Below, piece after piece: positions 34,208 to 45,574 of a stretch of DNA of 64,000 nucleotides (its first letter is position 1; every line of letters starts with the position of its first letter). Under the pieces are notes generated by a model that ran no database searches, was not told the origin of the DNA, and was given only the letters and a program-made list of their open reading frames with translations. The stretch covers positions 56,548,001 to 56,612,000 of the forward strand of contig CM044320.1 in NCBI GenBank assembly GCA_024291935.2. Reading direction: 5' to 3'. Position numbers and translations under genes: made by a program. Source of the stretch: Okapia johnstoni (lineage: Eukaryota > Chordata > Mammalia > Artiodactyla > Giraffidae).

Positions 34208-34889
34208 AACTCAACATTCAGAAAACTAAGATCATGGCATCTGGTCCCACCACTTCCTGGCAAATAGATGGGGAAACAGTGAAAAACTTAATTTTTTATG
34301 GGTTCCAAAATCACTGCAGATGGTGACTGCAGCCACGAAATTAAAGGACGCTTGCTCCTTGGAAGAAATGTTATGACCAACTTAGACAGCATATTAAAAA
34401 GCAGAGACATTACTTTGCTAATATAGGTCCATCTAGTCAAGGCTATGGTTTTTCCAGTAGTCATGTATGGATGTGAGAGTTGGACTATAAAGAAAGCTGA
34501 GTGCCAAAGAACTGATGCTTTACACTGTGGTGTTGGAGAAGACTCATGAGAGTCCCTTGGATTGCAAGGAGATCCAACCAGTTCATCCTAAAGGAAATCA
34601 GTCCTGAATATTCATTGGAAAGACTGGTGTTGAAGCTGAAACTTCAATACTTTGGCCACCTGATGCGAAGAACTGACTCATTTGAAAAGACCCTGGTGCT
34701 GGGAAATATTGAAGGTGGGAGGAAAAGAGGATGATGGAGGATGAGATGGTTGGATGGTATCACCGACTCAATGGATATGAGTTCGAGTAAACTCTGGGAG
34801 TTGTTGATGGATAGGGAGGCCTGGCGTACTGGAGTCCATGGGGTTGCAAAGAGCTGGACATGACTGAGTGGTTGAAGTGAACTAATGAA

Positions 34890-36331
34890 AGGAATGAAGG
34901 ATGACATAAACAGATGGAGAGATATTCTTGGATAGGAAGAATCAATACTGTGAAACTGACTATACTACCAAATGCAATCTACAGATTCAATGTTATCTCT
35001 ATCAAATTACCCATGGCATTTTTCACAGAACCAGATAAAAAAATCTCACAGTTCATATGGAAACACAAAAGACCCTAAATAGCCAAAGCGGTCTTGAGAA
35101 AGAAGAATGGAGCTGGAGGAATCAATCTTCCAGACTTCATATTATACTACAAAGCTACAGTCATCAAGACAGTATGGTACTGGCACAAGAACAGAAATAT
35201 AGACCAATGGAACAAGATAGAAAGCCCAGAAATAAACCCATGCACCTATGGGTACCTTCTTTTTTTGACTGAAGAGGCAAGAATATACAGTGGGGGCAAA
35301 GACAGCCTCTTCAATAAATGGTGCTGGGAAAACTCGACAGGTACATGTAGAAGAATGAAATTAGAACACTTCCTAACACCATACACAAAGATAAACTCAA
35401 AATGGATGAAAGCTCTAAATGTAAGAGCAGAAACTATGAAACTCTTAGAGGAAAAGAAAGGCAGAATACTCAATGACATAAAGCAAGATCCTCTATGACC
35501 CCCCTCCTAGAGTAACGGAAATAAAAACAAAAGTAAACAAGTGGGACTTGATTAAACTTAAAAGCTTTTGCACAGCAAAGGAAACTATAAGCAATGTGAA
35601 AAGACAATCTTCAGAATGGGAGAAAATAATAGCAAATGAAACAACTGACAAAAGATTAATTTCCAAAATACATAAGCAGCTGATACAACTCAATATCAGA
35701 AAAACAAACAATCTTATCAAAAAGTGGGAAAAAGACCTAAACAGACATTTCTCCAAAGAAGACATACAGATAGCTAAGAAGCACATGAAAAGATGCTCAA
35801 CATTGCCTATTGTTAGAGAAATGCAAATCAAAACCACAATGAAATTTCACCTCACACCAGTCAGAATGGCCATCATCAAAGTCTACAAACAATAAGTGCT
35901 GGAGAGGATGTGGAGAAAAGGGAATGCTCTTGCACTGTTGGTGGGGATGTAAACTGATACAGCCACTGTGGAAGAGGGTATGGAGCTTCTTTAAAAAACT
36001 AGGAATAAAACCACCGTATGACCCAGGAATCCCACTCCTAAGCATATACCCTGAGGAAACCAGAACTGAAAAAGACACATGTATCCCATTGCTCATTGCA
36101 GCCCTATTTACAAAAGATAGAACATGGAAGCAACCTAGATGTCCATCTATAAATGAGTGGATAAAGAAGTTGTGGTAGATATACACAATGGAATATTACT
36201 CAGCTAGAAAAAGGAATGCCTTTTAGTCAGTTCTAATGAGGTGGATGAACCTAGAACCTATTATACAGAGTGAAGTAAGTCAGAAAGTGAAAGATAAATA
36301 TTGTATTCTAACACATGTATCTGGAATCTAG
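34890..36331 (+). pseudogene. L1 ORF2 3' part (RT thumb to Cys-rich C terminus)
   Basis: Frames 35094-35498, 35548-35895 and 35924-36178 cover the C-terminal third. Visible signatures are [36 protein letters not shown], a Cys/His stretch ([14 protein letters not shown]) and [13 protein letters not shown]. It is collinear with the part before the BovB insertion. A stop at LW-TAG near 36177 and small shifts break it. Confidence 0.9.
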
Positions 36332-36683
36332 AAAAATGTTACTGAAGAATTTATCTACAGGGCAGCAATGGAGAAACAGACATAGAGAATAGACTTATGG
36401 ACATGGGGAGAGGGGAAGAGAGGGTGAGATGTATGGAAAGAGCAACATGGAAAACTACATTACCATATGTAAAATAGACAGCCAATGAGAATTTGCTGTA
36501 TGGCTCAGGAAACCCCAACAGGGGCTCTGTATCAACCTAGAGGGGTGGAATGGGAAGGGAGATGGGAGGGAGGTTCAAAAGGGGGGAGATATATGTATAC
36601 CTATGGTTGATTCACGTTGAGGTTTGACAGAAAACAAAATTCTGTAAAGCAATTATCCTTCAATAAAAATAAAAAATAAAAAA

Positions 36684-37547
36684 GGGTTTGGCAGTACGGG
36701 GGTCACACCAGGCCTGCAAGATGAGCCACCCTGGCCAGAGAAAGGAATCAGCAGAGTCCCTGCAAAGCAAGTCTCACCAGTTAATCCTGACGAAGGGGAA
36801 GGTTTCTTCAGAAAACCACTTCAGAGAAAGGACTAAGCACTTTTTGCAGTGGATTTTTCCCCAGAAAGGCAAAAGACCAGAACAGCCCCACCAAAAAGGC
36901 AAGACTGCAGCAGGGACTGCTCAGAGCCACGAAACTGTCAAAAGAAGTCTGATTACAGACAGCAATGCTGTTGAGGCTCAGGCTCTCATGACAGTTGTCA
37001 GACAGATCTTAGAAGAGAAGATGGAGCTTCACCATGGACCTCATTCCTCAGTATTAAATGGGTACAAAGCAGAACTCCAGACCCATTAGGTCCACCTTAC
37101 TGCTACCATAGGTTTCTCTCCTATCAAGAACAAAGGAGAGTGATGAGACAAACAGCCTGCCATCAATGAGCTATTCCCATGGGCCAGAGCTGTCATAAAA
37201 ATGGTGAGTGGCACGTCCCAGGGACAGCATGTGGACCTTCCTATGCAGGGAGCCAGGTCCCCCTCCAGGCAGAGCCTGCCAGCATGGATCAAGACTGACA
37301 ACTGTCGCAGGTCATTCCTTCCAATGTCCAAGGCACTGTGTCCTTCAGAAATATGCCTCTTCTCAATCAGAACATGCTTGTCACAGCTTTCCTAGTAGGT
37401 AAAGTCTTCTCCAAGAGAAAAATGTATATCAGGCAGATAAAGTATTTTTTTCTCTTATTAGCACATCCTCTGTGTGCTAATGGCTTCTTCTTACCACAGA
37501 TTTTCTTGTTTCCTTAAATAAATGTTTTTTCTTATAAAAAAAAAAAA
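36684..37547 (+). pseudogene. SPATA31-like C-terminal exon and 3' UTR, retrocopied, broken
   Basis: Directly after the L1 A-rich end, a 133-codon open stretch (36688-37089, no start codon of its own) reads GQRKESAESLQSK, KVSSENHFRERTKHF, LQWIFPQKGK and EAQALMTVVRQILEEKM. I recognise this as the C-terminal part of SPATA31 (FAM75) family proteins, which act in spermatogenesis. A stop at 37087-37089 interrupts it; related text returns in another frame at 37208-37402 (RACQHGSR, CPRHCVLQK) before a stop. The segment ends with AATAAA (37517-37522) and a 12-base poly-A (37536-37547). No intron is seen. It is either a 5'-truncated processed pseudogene or a 3' transduction carried by the L1. Confidence 0.7.
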
Positions 37548-38947
37548 GGTGGGAAAAATTTGAGACTTAACTCCCACCAAATGGGGAAGAAAGTATCTTT
37601 GTGGAGCCAATCTTGTGTCCTGAGATTTCTATGAGTACCCAACCTTGGTCTAAACACTGTGAGCACTGAGTGGAAAGAGGCAAGATGGGACCTTGACCTT
37701 GAGACTCACACAAGCTACTCTGAAAGTAGAACATGCTTACATGGAAGGACGGCTTCACAAAACTAAATACAAGTTAACACCAATTAAGGGGTACCTGGCT
37801 GAAAACAGAAATCTGAAAGCCTGAACCTGGAAGACTAGAATCATGTATATAAAACAACTCTATGTATGACTAATTATCAAACAAAGAATAAATTAAAGGC
37901 ATAAATACATAGTTCAATTTAAAAACAACTACAGCTTGCATCTGTGTTGTACTTGACAGTTTTCAGTCCTTTTTCGCACACTCATTTTCACATTTTTCAC
38001 TACTTGATTTATTGGCCTATTTTTCTGGTAGCCAGATATCAAGCAATTATTGGCACTTCATACAGTTGTTCACCACCACTAGAACCATGCCTCACATGTA
38101 ATGGGCACTCAATTTTTTTTCTAGCAACTTAAGACAACAAACATTTATCATCTCACACAACTTGTGTGTAAGATGCCTCACGACATAGTGGCTGACTAGC
38201 TACTTCCAGGGTGAGCAGTGCAAGAGAGAGCAATGATCATTTGTTGAATAAATCAATCACAGGGTTTAAAGGAAGCTCAGAGATATTCTGGATCCTTCTC
38301 CAACTCAGGTAGGTCCCTTCACTGATAGTGTTTAAGCATTTCCAATGATGGTGAGCCCATGACCTCTCACAGTGGGCCATTCCATTGTCAATAATGAAAT
38401 CAGCTGCCTCATTGGACATTGTGTCAGGTGATCTTCCTACCACACTATGCTGCCTCTTGTCAAATGTCTCTGATTAGATGAAAGCTCTCTTACCTTGAAT
38501 TGAAATCTGCCTCTTACTGCCTTCCTCTGATTGTATTCATTTTGTTCTCCTGAGTTTTAGATGGAGTGCCTTTCAGAATACTTTGGAGAAAAATTAAGAC
38601 TTTTGAAAGTGAAAGGAGCTACAAATAATTAAAATGCATAGTTTTCTGAAGTATTTTCTAATTCATGGGCAAATTGTTCTTTTTGCATTTTATATCAACT
38701 TCAGTAAAATATTTTCAGGTTCAATTACTGTAACCATCATATAAATTAAAAAATAGTAAAATTTACCATTATATTTAATTTTTATTGGTGGAATGTTGCA
38801 AATTATTTGGATATGATTATAAATTGTGTTGTATCTTAACCAATGCCAAGTCGTTTCTGCTCCATAGGTTGTACTTACATTTGTTGTTGTTTGTTTGTGC
38901 TAAGAAATACATTAGACTTCTCAGAAGAGCCATTGACACAGCATGTT
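37548..38947. other. No gene seen; unclassified DNA with old repeat traces
   Basis: An L2-like 3' phrase (ccatgcctcacatgtaatgg) lies near 38085-38115. The stretch 38240-38550 ('catttccaatgatggtgagc', 'tgaaatctgcctcttactgc') resembles an ancient interspersed repeat I cannot name. Confidence 0.4.
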
Positions 38948-38965
38948 TAGAACACATGGATTTTA

Positions 38966-39904
38966 TTTTATTCAAAAAATTAATTAATTTATTTTAATTG
39001 GAGGCTAATTACTTTACAATATTGTAGTGACTTTTGCCATACATTGACATGAATCAGCCACGGGTGTACATGTGTCCCCCATCCTGAATCCCCCTCCTGC
39101 CTCCCACCCCATCCCATCCCTCAGGGCTGTCCCAGTGCACCAGCTTTGAGTCCCCTTTTCATGCATTGAACTTGGACTGGTGATCTATTTCACATATAGT
39201 AATATGCATGTTTCAATGCTATTCTCTCAAATCATCCCACCCTCGCCTTTTCCCACAGAGTCCAAAAGTCTGTTCTTTATATCTGTGTCTCTTTTGCTGT
39301 CTCGCATATAGGGTCACCATTACCATCTTTCTAAATTCCATGTAATGCATTAATATACTGTATTGGTGTTTTTCTTTCTGACTTGCTTCATTCTGTATAA
39401 TAGGCTTCAGTTTCATCCACCTCATTAGAACTGATTCAAAGCATTCTTTTTAATAGCTGAGTAATATTCCATTGTGTATATGTACTACAGCTTTCTTATC
39501 CATTTGTCTGCCGATGGACATCTAGGTTGCTTCCATGTCCTAACTATTGTAAACAGTGCTGCGATGAACACTGGGGTACCTGTGTCTCTTTCAATTCTGG
39601 TTTCCTCGGTGTGTATGCCCAGCAGTGGGATTGCTGGTTCATATGGTGGTTCTATTTTCAGTTTTTTAAGGCATCTCCACACTGTTCTCCATAGTGGCTG
39701 TACTAGTTTGCATTCCCACCAACAGTGTAAGAGGGTTCCCTTTTCTCTGCACCCTCTCCAGCATTTAGTGTTTGTAGACTTTTTAATAGCAGCCATCCTG
39801 ACTGGCATGAGATGGTACCTCATTGTGGTTTTGATTTGCATTTCTCTGATAATGAGTGATGTTGAGCATCTTTTCATGTGTTTGTTAGCCATTTGTATGT
39901 CTTC
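38966..39904 (-). mobile_element. L1 3' portion, 5' truncated, with perfect 18-bp target duplication
   Basis: The tail is at left (A-rich on the minus strand), then the L1 3' UTR, then ORF2 C-terminal codons. A 135-codon frame at 39485-39892 reads [32 protein letters not shown] and [12 protein letters not shown]. The string tagaacacatggatttta stands at 38948-38965 and again at 39905-39922 without mismatch, so the insertion limits are exact. Its low divergence and clean duplication mean it is comparatively young. Confidence 0.95.
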
Positions 39905-39922
39905 TAGAACACATGGATTTTA

Positions 39923-40689
39923 ATCAAGCTTTTCTTTTCAGCTGCTCTCCCCATGGGTTACTTAATTTAGTAAGAATATTGCATTAACCATGGTATTGTA
40001 TTCCAAAAATTATATTTCCACCATAGGAATTTAAATATTCACTGTTGAACTTTTTTATGAGATGGGTAGAAATATTGAAAATATTAGATCTGTTTTTGGA
40101 ATTAACCAATTTGTTTTCTCTTTGAAACTTCAGTGCTGACACTGATATAAAACTGACAATTTCTGCTTACAGAGGCAATCCATATAGCTTTCTCTTTATT
40201 TTTGGTATCTGCACAGAAACACTTGGAATATGAAATAAGCAAAATTAATTTAGAACAGTCATTTGATCTAGATGAAAATTCGTGCCTCATAGAGTGATAT
40301 AAAAATACACCTTGTGCAACTGAAAGTGTTAAATCTTTATTTTGGGTCACAGTCTTCTGAAAACAAGTTTTGAATTAGATGCTGATGCTTTTTAGAGGTT
40401 CACGTCTTCAGGTTTCCATGTGGTCACTGATGTTGCTATAGGCCCCATGATGGATGGCAACTCTTAACATTCTTGAAAAATAGAAATTTAGTACTTACTA
40501 TTTTGTGAGTAAGCACTTAAAAAATAATTGCTGCCAAAAGATTTATTACAAAATAAAAAAAATTACCAATTAAACTCCATACAATACATGACAACTACAC
40601 TAGAGTAAGAGCGTTTAGACTACTTTCTGTGTTTTTCTCTATGGCAGAACTGCCCAGAGTCTACTCTAAGTTTCCCATGTTTTCCACTC
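39923..40689. other. No gene seen; AT-rich unclassified DNA
   Basis: No repeat or exon recognised. One minus-strand frame (40102-40350) of 82 codons has no known family. Confidence 0.5.
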
Positions 40690-40873
40690 TGGGAAAGACT
40701 AAAGGCAAAAGAACAAGAGAGTGGTAGAGGATGAGATGGTTAGATATTGCCACCAACTCAGTGGACATGAATTTGAGCAAACTCTGGGAGATAGTGAAGG
40801 ATAGAGGAGGCTGGCATGTTGCAGTCCATGGTGTCACAAAGAGTTGGATGTGACTTAATGACTCAACAAAAAC
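40690..40873 (+). mobile_element. BovB 3' end fragment (copy H)
   Basis: It starts in the Arg-rich C-terminal codons ('ctgggaaagactaaaggc', 'gatgagatggttagatat') and ends with the shared tail 'cacaaagagttggatgtgac' and 'actcaac'. It is severely 5' truncated. Confidence 0.88.
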
Positions 40874-41177
40874 AGCCCACGCTTTGGTAAACTGTGGGGC
40901 ATGGCCTCTTTGAGCATCTAAGCGCCTCAGCGGCCAGTCTACCAAACTGCCAGTAGAGGGAGCAACCCTGAATCTGTTTTCTAGAATTGAGATAGGTAGT
41001 TTCTCCTGTTTGCATATGAATATCTTTTACCCTTTGGGTAAGAGGGCACACTGTATACCGTTGTTGAAAGGGAGGTGCTGGTTACATTGCCTCTGGAAAG
41101 GGTCAGGAAAAGAGAGATGTGTTGTTAATCATCTCTCAGTTGGAAACCAGGTGTTAAAGTTAGATCTCTGTTTATTG
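40874..41177. other. No gene seen
   Basis: Short unclassified interval between BovB copy H and a SINE. Confidence 0.5.
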
Positions 41178-41188
41178 CATACGGGTCT

Positions 41189-41325
41189 CGCTGCTGCTGC
41201 TGCTGCTAAGTCGCTTCAGTCGTGTCCGACTCAGTGCGACCCCATAGACGGCAGCCCACCAGGCTCCCCCGTCCCTGGGATTCTCCAGGCAAGAACACTG
41301 GAGTGGGTTGCCATTTCCTTCTCCA
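41189..41325 (-). mobile_element. BOV-A2/SINE2-type element, young-looking, with target duplication
   Basis: It begins with (GCT)5, then 'aagtcgcttcagtcgtgtcc', 'ccatagacggcagcccacc' and 'agtgggttgccatttccttc', very close to consensus as I know it. Flanks catacgggtct (41178-41188) and catatgggtct (41326-41336) match at 10 of 11 positions. Confidence 0.92.
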
Positions 41326-41336
41326 CATATGGGTCT

Positions 41337-42619
41337 TAGACAAAGCTAAAGGAGAATGAAGGCAGAAGCTGGAAGTACAAAGTGGAAGTCTACCAAACCC
41401 ATTCTGAGTTATCTTGATGCAGCTTTAATAAAAATATTTGCAATGGGATGAAGGCTAAACTGGCCCTGGGTCCACAGACATAAGCCAGTTGCATCCTAGG
41501 GACAATGAGAGTTATGTTCATTCTAGTTAAGTGGAAGTGACTATTCTTCTTCACCATGGCTTGGCCCTTTTCAGGTCTGACATTTCCTTCTTTGCTTCAG
41601 TTGACCTTTTTTCTAAGCTAAACATCCTCAATTCCTTCCTCTGTTCCTCCTATGAAGGGGATCCCTGTATTGTCCTGTTTCTGGGTGAGGGTAAGACTAT
41701 TCAGTGTCCTTACTTTTACTTCATGTTTGATGAGCTGATAAACCACTTGTTCCCACCTATGTGGGTCAGATCCTCTGCTATGGACATGATGGGCTATGTG
41801 GGGTTTTAGGAAAAAAGATTTCAGGGACAAGACAGGCAGTGCATCTGAGTCGGTTGTAAACTATCTAAAGCCAGCGGAGAGATGATGAGTTGGCTTCTAG
41901 CTCATCACAGTGGTGTAGCTCACCTCTATTCTTCTTTTAACCTATGGCATTCACATGCTTACTTACACCTGGGAGTTCTTATAAAACTTGTGTGTACAGA
42001 ACTTGCTACTCTAAACGAGCACTCTTTTTACATGGTAGAGAAAGAAGAGGAATACATTTTCTTGCAGTCAGAATTGAACTTAGTTCCCAGACTTTGTCTA
42101 CTGCTTATTTTCATAAAACATGCTATATGCCTTTATAGTAATAGAATTACTGGTTGCTCTTTAATATGGGTGGCTGTTGTATAAACCATCAGTTATGAGG
42201 AACATGCTCTCTAGTCTCCTAGAGAGCCTCCTTAGATCGCCTTTCCCTGCCTCACCTGTGCTCATTACATTCCTGCCCACGTTGCTCCAGGCAGAGGGTG
42301 AGAACTTTGGAGGGAGATATCAAGGTGATGAGTGAAAGACTGGACAACTGGACAAGTGATCAGTCAGAGCAGAAGACTACAGTTGATGGTGTAACTGATT
42401 TCTGTCCCACTCTGCATCCATAAAAATGGTGCAGGGTTTAGATTTGCTAATGGAATCACAGAATACTTTTGCTGGTCAGAATCTTTGCAGTCTTGTTTCC
42501 AATTTTTTCATTTTATAAAAGAGAAATCAGAAGTTCAGGGAGGTGTCAGTCTGGGAGTAGAATGTGAGTCTCTCAACTCTGATCAAGTTTGGGGACAGAA
42601 GAGAAAAGAGCAGGGATTT
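41337..42619. other. No gene seen; unclassified DNA
   Basis: The frames at 41531-41809 and 41882-42184 (92-100 codons) were inspected: no signal of a known family, no conserved motif, and overlapping frames on other phases. I treat them as chance. Confidence 0.45.
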
Positions 42620-42735
42620 TGGAAAGACCATTGGTCTGGGAGTCAGGAAATTTCTGTTCTAGTACCAGTTCTGTCATCAAACATCTGCATGATTTTAGGA
42701 AATCAATTTTCCCCCTTTCAGCATCAGTATCTTTT
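42620..42735 (+). mobile_element. MIR SINE fragment
   Basis: The sequence 'ttggtctgggagtcaggaaa', 'agtaccagttctgtcatc' and 'tttcagcatcagtatc' follows MIR order in sense orientation. Confidence 0.6.
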
Positions 42736-42776
42736 TTTATACTTGATAAGTTCTACTGTGTGGTTGCTTTTTTTCT

Positions 42777-42970
42777 AGCATTTACTGAGGCTTGCTATGA
42801 GCTAGATCCTGTGCTAAACACATAACTATATTTAACCTGTAAATGATTTTGAGGCACACTCTGTTATTATATCATTTTATAGATGCAAGATCTGGAAAAC
42901 AGAGGTTAAATAAATGCTCAAGTTTCCAGAGCTAACAAGTGGGAGAGTTTGGACCATAACTCTAGAGCAC
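42777..42970 (-). mobile_element. MIR SINE
   Basis: Reversed MIR landmarks: 'gcatttactgaggcttgcta', 'tcctgtgctaaacac', 'tatagatgcaagatctgg', 'ctaacaagtgggagagtttg'. Confidence 0.65.
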
Positions 42971-43682
42971 ACCCAGTGAGTGGAAGATAAATATGGTGTG
43001 TGTGTGTACACCAGTAAAGGAGTTCCTGTTTCTGCAATATTTACCAGGACATCAAGGAGGATATTCAGTATTAAAGGCTTAGAAACACTGAATTGCATCC
43101 GAGGAGTAAATATAAAGTATAGGTTTGGGGGTAAATGTGTTGACCACTGGTATCAGTTGGGCAGATTATTGAAAATAAAAGCATTTTCTTATTCAGCGAC
43201 CAGGCTCAGGCTGCATAGCTCTTAGTTCACGGATCTCAAAGCACTTACCAATCACTCCAGCTTCATAAAATGCCTTTGTTTGCTGTCATTTGCAGTCACA
43301 TTTCCCTGATTGCCTCCTCAAGTTAAAATATTTTTCTCCACTTTCATAAAAAGGAGGCTAAATATAATAGGTAATATTATAATAGTCGATTCATCATGAA
43401 AGAATTGATTTGAGATCTATTACGGACAGGCAAGCAAAAGTGAAATTTTAATGAAGGCTTTTGAACAACAGTTTTTCCTCTTTCATGCCTCAATAGACTG
43501 ACAGTTTGTCATTTTTAATAGGGTTTATATTTTGCACTGTCATTATGCTGGCTATAGCACCATATATTCCCTCCTATGAGCTGATGTCTCAAATAGAGCT
43601 ATAGTCCAGGTTTCTCACCTCCCAAGGGAAAATGTCTATAGTATTACTTCTTGAACTGTGTGATTTTTATAAAGCAGTAGTC
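42971..43682. other. No gene seen
   Basis: Unclassified AT-rich DNA. A short TG tract occurs at about 42996-43008. Confidence 0.5.
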
Positions 43683-44460
43683 CTCAAACTTTTTTCTTTA
43701 TTGAGAAATAGTTTACATGTAGTAAAGTGCACAGATCTTTAGCTCAACAACTTCTGATAAATATATTCACCTGGATTATCATCATTCAAATTGAGATATG
43801 AAACATTTTTTAATCTTTGAAAGTTCCCATGTGCCCCCTTTTTAGTTAAATCCTCCCACCCAAGACAACCACTGTAGATATATTCTTTTGGTTTATTGTT
43901 TGACTTCATGTGAATGGAATAATTAGTCAACATATTGTTTTGAGATTCATCCATGCTGTTGCATGTATTCATAGATTTCCACTTTTTATTTGTAATACTC
44001 ATATACTATTATATGAGCATACCACAGTTTGTTTATTCACTTACCTGTTGGTAGATATTTGGGTTGTTTCCAGTTTTACTACAAATATTCATGTACAACT
44101 GTTTGTGCGGACATGTATATTCATTTCTTTTGGGTATAAACCTCGGAGTGAAATTGTTGGGTCATAGGGTATGTATGTAGGCTTCAAGGTGATGCTAGTG
44201 GTGAAGAACCCAGCTGCTAATACAAATTAAACGTAAGAGACATGGGTTCCATCCCTGGGTTGGGAAGATCCCCTGGAGGAAGGCACAGCAACCCACTCCA
44301 GTATTCTTGCTTGGAGAATCCCATGGACAGAGGAGCCTGGTGGGCTACAGTTCATGGGGTTGCACAGAACTGGACATGACTGAAGTGACTGAGAAGCAAC
44401 AGCAGCAGGGTATGTATGTATTTAACTGTCCTCAAAATTTTGTATCCTGGTCCTTCCTAC
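43683..44460 (-). mobile_element. Old L1 3' region carrying a nested SINE
   Basis: Reversed L1 text: 'tttattgagaaatagtttac', 'aaagttcccatgtgccccct', 'ttgagattcatccatgctgt', 'gatatttgggttgtttccag', and 'gtgaaattgttgggtcatag'. It is heavily diverged. Confidence 0.75.
44180..44406 (+). mobile_element. Bov-tA SINE with perfect 14-bp target duplication
   Basis: Head 'ggcttcaaggtgatgctag', tRNA-like 'gttccatccctgggttgg', body 'agcaacccactccagtattc', tail 'ctggacatgactgaagtgac' and 'agcaacagcagc'. The string agggtatgtatgta flanks it exactly at 44166-44179 and 44407-44420. Confidence 0.95.
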
Positions 44461-44654
44461 TAAAATTAGTTTGAGAGATTTGATAATATAATACATATCA
44501 CTCTGGGGTACGATGTTCCTGATATCCAGGATCTGATTTATTTTGAAGGGGGATTAATTTGAGTCCATTCAGATCATGAAGATGTCCTTTTAGCTAGACA
44601 GCCAGTTAATTTTTGATTAAGTGCCAGTTAATACATGTATCTGTAACTTAAGTC

Positions 44655-44735
44655 TAAGATATCTAAGTCCTGAATGCTGGGGATACAAAGGCGTGTGGTC
44701 CCTACTCTGCAAGAGCTCATGGTCAGGTGGGGAAG
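44655..44735 (-). mobile_element. L2 3' end fragment
   Basis: The phrase 'aatgctggggatacaaagg' followed by 'ccctactctgcaagagctca' is the reversed L2 3' end. Confidence 0.5.
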
Positions 44736-45574
44736 ACAGTCATGTGAACAAAATGCTGCAAAGGCTAGTGTGTTGGAGGGGCATTTCTCTCACCTGTGGG
44801 AATCATGAGAAGCTTTACAAAGGGAAGACATCCGAGCTTAGTTCTGAAGGATGTGTAGAGGTTCAGCAGGTGGCAGGGATGTGAGCCATTGCAAGGGGTG
44901 GGAACATATAGCTTGACACATGAGGGGAACTGCACATTCGAATGACTGGTATCAACCTCTGAAGGTGGGCAAAAGTTGGATCATGTGAGGTTTTGCAAGC
45001 ACTTTGAACTCATGATTAAAGTCATAGTGATTTTATCAAATGAAAACAGTATCATAAATTACTGTTGGCTGCCCTTGGTAAAGAGAACCCTTTACAAATC
45101 CCGACTTTTGATCAACCATCACATTACTTTGGATTACCCAAGGTGTCAAGAAACCTTATGTTCTCTGGCCACACTGTGGACTCAGGCAAAAGGTCTCCTC
45201 TTTTGAGATCACTTCTCTCCATGAGGACAATCTTGCCTATGTCTCTTCCTCCAGGGAAGAGACAGTTATCCTCAGCTATCCTCTCATACTCACATCCTGG
45301 GTATTAGCCAGGAGTGTGAATAAGGGGGATCAGTCATCCTCAGGAGTGTATGCTCTGCCTCTTTTTTATCCCTTTCTCCTGCAAGCTAGATCACCAGGTT
45401 GCCATGAGGATGACTGAGTTAAAGGGGATGAATGAAAACTACCATGTACACAGGTGTCTGCTTCCCATTGACTGTAATGTAGTCCATATCCACACTCAAC
45501 TGCAAGGGAGTCTGGGAAATAGTGTTTATTCCAAGGAGCCAAGTGTCTAGCTAAAAGTTGGGAGTACATATAGC
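44736..45574. other. No gene seen
   Basis: Overlapping 66-80-codon frames at 44976-45569 lie on both strands with no family resemblance. Confidence 0.5.

Larger units (their letters stand above)
32363..34883 (+). mobile_element. BovB LINE copy E nested in L1 ORF2
   Basis: BovB sequence starts in the endonuclease (FNxxD region, YYCGQE), runs to the 3' tail (gagctggacatgactgagtg), and L1 ORF2 resumes at 'gatgacataaacagatggag'. The copy itself lost about 240 bp at 33420, between the FHAK and NKASGGDG codons. I could not identify a clean target duplication. Its nesting shows it is younger than the L1. Confidence 0.95.
27750..36683 (+). mobile_element. Bovine-type L1 (L1-BT), nearly full length, split by a nested BovB
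   Basis: The order is 5' UTR (27750-29230), ORF1 remnant (29231-30117), a short inter-ORF spacer, ORF2 remnant (30174-32350 and 34890-36331), then the 3' UTR ending in 'caattatccttcaataaaaa' and an A-rich tail at about 36683. Without the 2.5-kb BovB it is about 6.4 kb. Stops, frameshifts and a deletion in the RT region make it inactive. Presence of the 5' UTR means it was not 5' truncated when inserted. It is followed directly by a SPATA31-like segment. Confidence 0.95.

Noticed and set aside
27739..36691. aaagggcttagg / aaagggtttgg as a firm L1 target duplication
   Set aside because: Mismatches and a gap in a short purine-rich string; kept only as a weak hint.
39474..39923. 149-codon plus-strand open frame
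   Set aside because: Antisense to L1 ORF2 C-terminal codons; the T-rich strand gives a spurious hydrophobic protein.
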